A DNA stretch of 32,906 bases from Deltaproteobacteria bacterium (GTDB lineage: Bacteria; Myxococcota_A; UBA9160; UBA4427), in NCBI GenBank assembly GCA_002709835.1, contig PAQX01000032.1, forward strand, positions 1 to 32,906, read 5' to 3'. Positions 1 through 6,431 of this stretch are shown here, one piece after another. Both the position numbers and the translations under genes were made by a program. The notes beneath the pieces were generated by a model that saw nothing but the letters and a program-made list of their open reading frames with translations, was not told where the DNA came from and ran no database searches. How positions within the stretch are numbered: the first letter of the stretch is position 1; each line of letters opens with the position of its first letter.

Positions 1-672
1 GCCGGGCTCCTGGGCGGCGGCGCTCCGATCCGCGCCGGTGAAGTCTCCCTGGCCCATCATGGCGTGCTCTTCCTGGATGAACTCCCGGAGTTCGACCGGC
101 GCTGCCTGGAGTCGCTGCGCGAAGTGATCGAGCAGGGGGTCGTGCGCATCGCGCGTGCGAACGTGCGCTGCGAACTGCCCGCGCGCTTCCAACTCATCGC
201 CGCAGCGAACCCCTGCCCCTGCGGTTTCCACGGCACGCCCGACCGGGATTGCCGCTGCGACGATGCCGCCCTCGCCCGATACCGCCGGCGCTTGTCCGGG
301 CCGCTCCTCGACCGGATCGACCTTTCCGTACGCGTCGGCGAGGTCGCCTGGGAGGCGCTCCGCGACCCTCGAAAAGGGACCGAGACGAGTGCCCTCGTGC
401 GCACCCGCGTCCTCGCGGCGCGCGCTCGACAACGCGCCCGCGGCGTCGCCCGCAATGCGCAGATTCGCGACCGCGAGCTCGATCAGCAGGTCGCCGCTGA
501 GCCGGAGGCCCTCGATCTCCTCGGAGAGGCCGTGGAACGCCTGGGCCTCTCAGCCCGGGGGGCCCGGCGCGTGCTGCGGGTCGCACGGACCATCGCCGAC
601 CTCGAAGGTCGGGAAACCACCGGTCGGACTGCCATCGCCGAAGCGCTCCAGCTTCGATTGCCGAGTCCGTGA
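1..672 (+). CDS. ComM/YifB-family Mg-chelatase-like AAA+ ATPase, 3' part
   Basis: The reading frame is open from the first base, so the gene starts outside the window and only the last 223 codons are present. The visible part has the Walker B block VLFLDELPEF right after a HHG motif, then NPCPCG, a cysteine-rich turn, and DRIDL. These are hallmarks of the YifB/ComM family (about 500 residues, Lon-like N-terminal domain plus Mg-chelatase ATPase). The C-terminal helical part with ARGARRVLRVARTIADL is intact and ends at TGA. In transformable bacteria ComM is a hexameric helicase that promotes branch migration of incoming DNA during recombination. Whether this organism is transformable cannot be seen. 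The family assignment is secure; the ComM role is carried over from the family. Confidence 0.92.
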   Translation, partial: AGLLGGGAPIRAGEVSLAHHGVLFLDELPEFDRRCLESLREVIEQGVVRIARANVRCELPARFQLIAAANPCPCGFHGTPDRDCRCDDAALARYRRRLSGPLLDRIDLSVRVGEVAWEALRDPRKGTETSALVRTRVLAARARQRARGVARNAQIRDRELDQQVAAEPEALDLLGEAVERLGLSARGARRVLRVARTIADLEGRETTGRTAIAEALQLRLPSP

Positions 673-967
673 GCGTGAGCGGGCCGTTCGGGGCATGGGA
701 TGGCTGAACCGAATCGGATTCCCGCCCATACCCGCTCGGCCGCGAACGCCCCGAGCGTCGCATCGCAGTGCGTTCCCTGCACTCCTCCTTCGGAGAATGC
801 AATCGGCACGGGACATGCAAATACGCAGAAGAAAGAGGGGCCCCCGGCGATGAGAACGCGCTCAGCGTGATTTCCCCATTCCACTGCCGAGTTGCCGTTC
901 ACGACCTCGGCAACCGTGCCGATGAAGCAGGCAACGGGCTCGTGCCCAGCCCCGATCAGGAGAGCGA
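673..967. other. Intergenic spacer, no gene recognised
   Basis: This roughly 295-base spacer lies between the ComM-like stop and the small gene at 968. It is less GC-biased than its surroundings and I find no convincing reading frame, tRNA or strong terminator hairpin in it. It presumably carries the promoter of the small downstream gene. Confidence 0.5.
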
Positions 968-1213
968 ATGATGGACCTTCACCCCACCACCCGCGCGAGC
1001 GCGACCGTGATCCCCATCGAGCATCAGCTCGCAGTCCACGAGATCGACCCGTCCATGGACGCCGGGCTCGAGCCCCTCACCCTGATGGAGCTGGTCGACG
1101 CGGTCGGCGAAGTCAGCGACACCGAGGAAGAGGTCCTGGCGACGGTGACCTACATGCTCCGCTCCGGTCGCGTCCAGCTGAAGAGCGAGACGAACGCAGC
1201 GCTCTGCGGCTAG
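968..1213 (+). CDS. Small conserved-looking protein of unknown function (81 aa)
   Basis: The frame has an AGGAG ribosome binding site at about 958-962, suitably spaced from two consecutive ATG codons at 968 and 971, and ends with TAG. The protein has a variable N-terminus (about 1-33) and an acidic, helical-looking second half containing LMELVDAVGEV, a run of glutamates, then VLATVTYMLRSGRVQL. This layout (helix, acidic turn, helix, short strand) resembles a small winged-helix half or a protein-protein interaction module, but I do not recognise the family. There is no signal peptide or membrane segment. It stands alone on the plus strand, converging on fur. Coding status rests on the ribosome binding site, codon bias and plausible composition. 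Confidence 0.65.
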   Translation: MMDLHPTTRASATVIPIEHQLAVHEIDPSMDAGLEPLTLMELVDAVGEVSDTEEEVLATVTYMLRSGRVQLKSETNAALCG

Positions 1214-1267
1214 GGCAATTCGTCCGCCCGAAACCCGCGGTGTAGTCCGGGGCCGCGGCGCCGAACG

Positions 1268-1702
1268 CTAACGGTTCTCCCGGCACGACGAGCAGTGCCC
1301 ATAGAGTTCGTGACGGTGTCGCAGGATCTCGAAGCCGTGCTCTGACGCGACTTCGTTCTGGCGTTGCTCGATCTCTTCGCACTCGAACTCCTGGATCTTC
1401 CCGCACTGGACGCAGACCAGGTGATCGTGGTGCTCCTGCTCGATCTCGTAGCGGGTGATGCCGTCGTCGAAGTGTCTCTCCGTCGCGAGCCCCGCCTCGA
1501 CGAGCAGCTTCATCGTCCGGTACACGGTCGTGTACCCGATATTCGAGTGCTCCTTGCGGACCGCCTGATAGAGATCCTCGCTCGTCACGTGGCGATTGGC
1601 CTCCAGGAAGGTCTGGAGAATCAGCTCGCGCTGTTTCGTCTGCTTGAGATGATTCTTCTCGAGGTAGGTGGCCAGGGCCTGGAGCTCGACTTCGTGGACC
1701 AT
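1268..1702 (-). CDS. fur: Fur-family metal-responsive transcriptional repressor
   Basis: A 144-residue protein of normal Fur length. The N-terminal winged helix (about 1-85) contains the KQTKQRELILQTF helix and the recognition segment NIGYTTVYRTMKLLVEAGL. The C-terminal dimerisation and metal-binding part has the HHDHLVCVQCGKIQEF signature and a second Cys-X2-Cys pair (CSSC) near the end, giving the two CxxC motifs of a structural zinc site. Fur proteins bind Fe2+ and repress iron-uptake genes; related members (Zur, PerR, Mur) sense other signals. The EHHDHLVC segment and length favour Fur proper, but metal specificity cannot be settled from sequence. The lipoprotein gene lies 77 bases upstream on the same strand, so co-transcription is possible. 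Confidence 0.93.
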   Translation of the reverse strand: MVHEVELQALATYLEKNHLKQTKQRELILQTFLEANRHVTSEDLYQAVRKEHSNIGYTTVYRTMKLLVEAGLATERHFDDGITRYEIEQEHHDHLVCVQCGKIQEFECEEIEQRQNEVASEHGFEILRHRHELYGHCSSCRENR

Positions 1703-1779
1703 GGCGAGAGAGTATCACGCCCGGCGAAATCTTCTCGGCCCCGCGTCGGAGACTGCCACCTCCGACCTCCCGGCCGTCT

Positions 1780-2202
1780 TCAATCGCCTGCGTCGATCCG
1801 GATCGAAGAGGCGCCTTCCGCAGCCAATCGCGCGAGGTTCGACCTCGCCGCTTCGTTGTCGCAATCGAGATCGAGCGCCTTCTCGAACGCCGCGCGTGCC
1901 CTCTCCTCCTCGCCCGCCGACCAGTAGGCAAGGCCCAGGTGATTGCGGATCTCGCTCGCGTTCGGGACGAGGATCGCGGCCTCCTCGAGCTGCGCGATCG
2001 CTCCGCGCGGATCACCGCGATCGAGCGCCTCGGTCCCGCTCAAGTAGAGGCGACCGCCGCGCAGGGTTCGTACCGGCTGGCTCTCACAGGCGAGCGTCGA
2101 AAGGACGAGGCTCGCCGCGAGCAGAGGAAGGACGAGGCAACCGCCTCGAAGTGCTCGCAGCCGGACTCGTGCGCCCGTCGTGTCTCGCATTCTTTTCCTC
2201 AC
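1780..2202 (-). CDS. TPR-repeat lipoprotein
   Basis: This 140-residue protein has a basic N-terminus rich in Arg, a hydrophobic segment (about 22-37) and a cysteine at position 39 in the context LSTLAC. That reads as a type II signal peptide, though the residue three before the Cys is Thr rather than the usual Leu. Residues 50-130 form about two tetratricopeptide repeats, including GAIAQLEEAAILVPN and LGLAYWSAGEEERARAAFEKAL. TPR lipoproteins scaffold envelope complexes such as pilus, secretion and polysaccharide machines; which one cannot be told here. It starts a minus-strand pair with fur and is divergent from the epimerase gene, sharing a 169-base upstream region. Confidence 0.8.
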   Translation of the reverse strand: MRKRMRDTTGARVRLRALRGGCLVLPLLAASLVLSTLACESQPVRTLRGGRLYLSGTEALDRGDPRGAIAQLEEAAILVPNASEIRNHLGLAYWSAGEEERARAAFEKALDLDCDNEAARSNLARLAAEGASSIRIDAGD

Positions 2203-2371
2203 GCCTGGCCCTCGAACACTCTCGGGCCCTCGAAGCCGTTACGATAGCCGAGTCGCCCATCGAGATCGGGCGTGCGAAACCCGATTCAGATCGCGGGCCT
2301 TCGACCCGATGTAAGAAGGAATCAGCGGGGCGTGTATCATCGACGTGACGCGAAGGGGAGTATGGGGTTCG

Positions 2372-3379
2372 ATGAAGGTCCTGGTCACCGGCACAGCGGG
2401 ATTCATCGGCGCAGCCGTCGCCGAGCGACTCCTCGCACGCGGAGACGAAGTCGTCGGCGTGGATAGCGTCAACGCCTACTACGACCCCGCCTTGAAGCGG
2501 GCCCGGCTCGCGCGCTTCTCCGATCACGCCGGCTACGAGCACCACGAGTTCGACCTCGCGGATACGGCCCGGACCCGGGCGCTCTTCGTGTCCACGAACC
2601 CCGAGCGCGTGATCCATCTCGCCGCGCAGGCCGGAGTCCGATACTCGATCGATCACCCGAACGCGTACGCCGACGCCAACCTGACCGGGTTCCTGAACGT
2701 GCTCGAGGGCTGCCGCGCGGTCGAAGCGGGGCATCTGACCTTCGCCTCGAGCAGCTCGGTCTACGGCGGGAACACGAAGACACCCTTCTCCGAACGCGAC
2801 GCAGTGGACCATCCGGTGAGTCTCTATGCGGCGACGAAGAAGGCGAACGAGGCGATGGCCCATGCGTACGCCCACCTCTACGGGTTCCCGACCACAGGCC
2901 TGCGCTTCTTCACGGTCTACGGCCCCTGGGGCCGCCCCGACATGTCGCCCTTCCTCTTCGTGAAGCGTGTCCTCGAAGGCGAGCCCATCGACGTCTTCAA
3001 CCACGGCGATCATCAGCGCGACTTCACCTACGTCGACGACATCGTCGAAGGCGTGATCCGCGTGCACGACCAGCCCGCAAAACCGTCGGAGCACTACGAC
3101 CCCGGCATGCCAGACGCCGATCGGAGCAGCGCACCGTGGCGCCTCTTCAACATCGGCTGCGAACGCCCGGTCCACCTCCTCGACTACATCGAGGTGATCG
3201 AACGCTGCACCGGCCGCGAAGCGATCAAGAACATGCAGCCGATGCAGCCGGGGGACGTGCACTCGACGTGCGCGGACGTGTCGGCCCTCTCGGAAGCGGT
3301 CGGCTACCGACCGAGCGTGGCGCTCGAGGATGGGATGGCGCGCTTCGTCGAGTGGTATCGCGACTACTACGGCGTCTGA
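2372..3379 (+). CDS. NAD-dependent nucleotide-sugar epimerase, UDP-glucuronate 4-epimerase type
   Basis: This is a 335-residue extended short-chain dehydrogenase. The N-terminal Rossmann motif is GTAGFIG (residues 7-13). The active site has SSSSVYG followed by YAATKKANE, which supplies the Tyr-X3-Lys pair. RFFTVYGPWGRPDM and HQRDFTYVDDIVEGV are characteristic of UDP-glucuronate 4-epimerases (LpsL/CapI/WbnF type), which make UDP-galacturonate for surface polysaccharides. I chose the ATG at 2372 because it begins directly with MKVLVTG and has GGGGAG upstream; an in-frame GTG at 2345 is possible. The gene is convergent with mtnA, with only 12 bases between stops. Substrate is inferred from motif similarity; other 4-epimerases are possible. 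It may feed the glycan locus further along. Confidence 0.88.
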   Translation: MKVLVTGTAGFIGAAVAERLLARGDEVVGVDSVNAYYDPALKRARLARFSDHAGYEHHEFDLADTARTRALFVSTNPERVIHLAAQAGVRYSIDHPNAYADANLTGFLNVLEGCRAVEAGHLTFASSSSVYGGNTKTPFSERDAVDHPVSLYAATKKANEAMAHAYAHLYGFPTTGLRFFTVYGPWGRPDMSPFLFVKRVLEGEPIDVFNHGDHQRDFTYVDDIVEGVIRVHDQPAKPSEHYDPGMPDADRSSAPWRLFNIGCERPVHLLDYIEVIERCTGREAIKNMQPMQPGDVHSTCADVSALSEAVGYRPSVALEDGMARFVEWYRDYYGV

Positions 3380-3391
3380 TCCGTAGAGCGC

Positions 3392-4492
3392 TCAATCCGA
3401 GGTCGGCGCGCTCGCCCGAAGCGCCGCCAGTCCGGCACGACTCGCCCTACACACGCCGTGCTCCGTCACGAGCCGGGTAACGTACCGTGACGGCGTCACG
3501 TCGAACGCAGGATTCGCAGCCGGGCTCGCTGCGTCGAAGAGCGCAACGGACGCGACCTCACCCTCTGCGGTCAGCCCGGTGATCTCCCGGACCTCCTCTG
3601 AACTGCGCTCCTCGATCGGAATCTGCGCAACGCCGTCCTCGATCGACCAGTCGATCGTCGAGAAGGGCAGCGCCACGTAGAAGGGAACATCGTGGGCGTG
3701 CGCCGCCAGGGCCTTCAGGTAGGTCCCGATCTTGTTGCAGACGTCTCCGCTCGCGGTGGTTCGATCGCTGCCGACGATCACGGCGTCGACTTCGCCCCGC
3801 TGCATCAAATGGCCGCCGGCGTTGTCCACCACGACCGTGTGCGGAATCCCCATCTCCCGGAGCTCGAAGGCGGTCAGACTCGCGCCCTGATTGCGCGGGC
3901 GGGTCTCGTCGACCCACACGTGGATCGGGATGCCCGCGGCGTGGGCCTTGTAGATCGGCGCGAGCGCCGTGCCCCAATCGACTGTCGCAAGCCAGCCGGC
4001 GTTGCAGTGGGTCAGGATCCGGAGCGGCTCGCCGGCGCGCGCCGTCGCCAGGGACTCGAAGAGACCGAGCCCATGGGTCCCGATCGACTCGCAGGCGTCG
4101 GCATCCTCGTCGCAGATCCGATCCGCTTCGTCTCGTGCGCGCGCCGCACGCGCGTCCACCGGAACGTCGCGCAAGACGGCGCGCATCCGCTCGACCGCCC
4201 AGCGGAGATTCACCGCGGTCGGCCGCGTCGCGATCAGCGCATCCGAGGCCGCGTCGAGCGACCCGTCGGAGCCGTCGACCGCGAGGGCCAGATGGATTCC
4301 ATAGGCGGCGGTCGCGCCGATGAGCGGGGCGCCGCGCACGCGCATCACCCGGATCGCTTCGCACGCCGCCTCGAGATCGCCGAGGGTCTTGATCTCGAAG
4401 CGATGGGGCAGCCGCGTCTGGTCGATGATCCGGATCGCACCGCTTTTCGCGTCGCGCCAGATCGAGCGATGGGGCTGGCCTCCGATCAGCAT
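3392..4492 (-). CDS. mtnA: S-methyl-5-thioribose-1-phosphate isomerase
   Basis: The 366-residue protein has the family signature RGAPLIGATAAYG (from residue 53), the catalytic cysteine in LTHCNAG (Cys163) and the catalytic aspartate in VIVGSDR (Asp243), followed by NKIGTY. It belongs to the eIF2B-like isomerase superfamily. The enzyme converts 5-methylthioribose-1-phosphate to 5-methylthioribulose-1-phosphate in the methionine salvage pathway. Some eIF2B-like paralogues act on ribose-1,5-bisphosphate, but the Cys and Asp motifs favour MtnA. The gene lies 22 bases downstream of apt on the same strand. The upstream enzyme methylthioadenosine phosphorylase releases adenine and methylthioribose-1-phosphate, so these two neighbouring genes handle both products. 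Confidence 0.93.
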   Translation of the reverse strand: MLIGGQPHRSIWRDAKSGAIRIIDQTRLPHRFEIKTLGDLEAACEAIRVMRVRGAPLIGATAAYGIHLALAVDGSDGSLDAASDALIATRPTAVNLRWAVERMRAVLRDVPVDARAARARDEADRICDEDADACESIGTHGLGLFESLATARAGEPLRILTHCNAGWLATVDWGTALAPIYKAHAAGIPIHVWVDETRPRNQGASLTAFELREMGIPHTVVVDNAGGHLMQRGEVDAVIVGSDRTTASGDVCNKIGTYLKALAAHAHDVPFYVALPFSTIDWSIEDGVAQIPIEERSSEEVREITGLTAEGEVASVALFDAASPAANPAFDVTPSRYVTRLVTEHGVCRASRAGLAALRASAPTSD

Positions 4493-4514
4493 CCGACGAG
4501 CGCGTCCCGCACCG

Positions 4515-5060
4515 TCACTCGCCCGCGAAAGCGCAGAGCGAGCGAACCGAGCAACCGAGTTTCTGGAGCCGGGTCGTCCCGCCGAGGTCCGGCAGATCCA
4601 CGACGAAGGCGCACTCCGAGATCTCGGCCCCGACTTCGCGCAGGAGCAGCACCGCGGCCTCCGCGGTGCCGCCGGTCGCGATCAGGTCGTCCACGAGCAG
4701 GACGCGCTGACCTGGCTGGATCGCATCGACGTGCAGCTCGATCCGGTCGGTCCCGTACTCGAGCTCGAAGTCCCGCCCGATCGTTTCGCCCGGGAGCTTG
4801 CCCGGCTTTCGGAGCGGCACGAAGCCGGTCCCCAGCTCGTAGGCGAGGGCCGTCCCGAAGATGAATCCGCGGGCCTCGATCCCGACCACGACCTCGATTC
4901 CGCTCGAAGCCGCTCCGTGCATATGGGGCGCGGCCAAGCCGTCGACGGCGAGGCGAAGGCCCTCCGCCGACTCGATCAGCGTCGTGATGTCCCGGAACTG
5001 GATTCCGGGTTTCGGGTGATCCGGAATGGTCCGGATGAAGCGGCGCAGGTCTACGCTCAT
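4515..5060 (-). CDS. apt: Adenine phosphoribosyltransferase
   Basis: The 181-residue protein is of typical Apt length. It begins MSVDLRRFIRTIPDHPKPGI, which is the usual Apt N-terminus, and has the PRPP-binding motif VLLVDDLIATGGT at about 120-132 plus GIEARGFIFG at 60-69. It converts adenine and PRPP to AMP in the cytoplasm. I chose the ATG at 5060 because family similarity begins there and AAGGGGA lies upstream; the frame stays open to 5147 but those extra residues look non-family. It sits directly before mtnA, so adenine released in methionine salvage would be recaptured by the same transcript. Confidence 0.95.
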   Translation of the reverse strand: MSVDLRRFIRTIPDHPKPGIQFRDITTLIESAEGLRLAVDGLAAPHMHGAASSGIEVVVGIEARGFIFGTALAYELGTGFVPLRKPGKLPGETIGRDFELEYGTDRIELHVDAIQPGQRVLLVDDLIATGGTAEAAVLLLREVGAEISECAFVVDLPDLGGTTRLQKLGCSVRSLCAFAGE

Positions 5061-5154
5061 GCGGTCGTTCCCCTTCTGCGCCGTTCGGACTCGCGCTACA
5101 GAGGTCGCGACGCGAGGCAAGGTTCGCCCCTCGGCCCGGATTTTCAACGGGACG

Positions 5155-6288
5155 TTACGACGCTCGGGAGGGATAGAGTTCGACGAAGCCCCGGCGATAC
5201 TGTCTTCGTGCCGCCTCGAGCAGATCGGGGGACTCCAGATCGAGCCGCGGTTCGCGCGCGAAGGCGGCGAGCAGATCGAGGGTCTCCGGCGCGATGGCTT
5301 CGCCGCCGAAGCGGGACACGAGCAACCCCCAGCACACCGCCGCCCCGAGCGCCTCCTTTCGTCGCTCCCACCAGCGGAGATCCCGAACGGGCCCGGACGG
5401 GCGACGAAGCACGCTTCGCAGCTCTCCCATCAGCCGACGCGGTGTCCGCCTCGGGATCCAACGTGCGAAGCGACGGACGAGCGAAGCGTCCGGGCGCGAA
5501 GGCAGCGGAGGTCCCCCATCGAGCCGCGACAGCATCGCGCCCAGCGCCGGGACCACGACCGCCGCGAGGGCGGCTGGATCGCCCGGCGGATCGGTTCGCG
5601 CAGCCAGCGCGAGCTCCAAGGCCGCGGCGAGCACCGGCTCGTTCGCGAAGGGTTCGGGCGGGTCGGCGAGAAACGCCTCGGCCCGAGCGCGATGGCCCGG
5701 CACACAGTGTCCTGCCTCGGAGGTTGCGATCAGCGGGATGTCGAGGAGCGACCGGGCCACGTTCCGCGCGAGCGCGTCGGGTTCGTCCGAAGCGAGCGGC
5801 TTCCAGAGATTCAGGAGCAACGCTTGACGCGACGCGCCCGGATCGAATCGGGTCGGGAAGCGCGCGAGCGCCCCGTCTCCCACGAGTTCGAATCCGGCGA
5901 GTCCGGTTTCGACCATCTGGAAGGTCTCGGGCAGCGCCGCGAGCGCGGCCCGGCGCGAGACCGACAGATCGATCTCGAAGAATGGGTCCCCTTGCTCTTT
6001 CGCGAGGCGCGCGATCGTCTGCTCGAAGTCTGCGATCCGTCCGGCGGGGGCGTCGGTGAAAACGAAGCCGTCGAGGTCGGACATGAGTTCGACGCCCGCC
6101 TCCGTTCGACGCCAGAGGAAGTCGCCGGTGCTCACGCTCGGCGAGAGCACGATGATCGCGGCCTCGCCGAGCGACGCCCGCGCCGAATCGACGACGGCGT
6201 CCAGAACCGAGCGGAGTTCGACGGGGTATTCGAAGCGTTCACAGAGGATCGCGGTGCGCGTCACGGCCCAAGCCTCGGTCGAACCCAC
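5155..6288 (-). CDS. Predicted nucleotidyltransferase-fold protein of unknown role
   Basis: This 377-residue protein has no signal peptide. Near the N-terminus IIVLSPSVSTGDFLWRR is followed by VELMSDLDGFVFTDA, with Asp71 and Asp73. The spacing matches the G-S/hS and D-X-D metal-binding elements of the nucleotidyltransferase (DNA polymerase beta-like) fold, although the usual Gly-Ser is replaced by SPSVSTG. The rest (about 90-377) is helical, Ala/Leu/Arg-rich and unrecognised. Similar proteins occur near polysaccharide genes, but the substrate is unknown. A GTG at 6288 is used as the start; a second GTG at 6264 is equally plausible. It lies 94 bases upstream of apt on the same strand and is divergent from the large secreted protein gene. 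Confidence 0.75.
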   Translation of the reverse strand: MGSTEAWAVTRTAILCERFEYPVELRSVLDAVVDSARASLGEAAIIVLSPSVSTGDFLWRRTEAGVELMSDLDGFVFTDAPAGRIADFEQTIARLAKEQGDPFFEIDLSVSRRAALAALPETFQMVETGLAGFELVGDGALARFPTRFDPGASRQALLLNLWKPLASDEPDALARNVARSLLDIPLIATSEAGHCVPGHRARAEAFLADPPEPFANEPVLAAALELALAARTDPPGDPAALAAVVVPALGAMLSRLDGGPPLPSRPDASLVRRFARWIPRRTPRRLMGELRSVLRRPSGPVRDLRWWERRKEALGAAVCWGLLVSRFGGEAIAPETLDLLAAFAREPRLDLESPDLLEAARRQYRRGFVELYPSRAS

Positions 6289-6431
6289 GGCGCGGTCAAG
6301 CGTCGCAGGTCGCCGCCCCAGCCAGCGCGCGGTTTCCGGTGGAACCCATGGCCTCCCGGTATAGTCCCATCAGTCGGTCTTCGCGGACGCCCTTGGTACG
6401 CGAACGACTTCGATCCGAGAGGGGCGAACAC

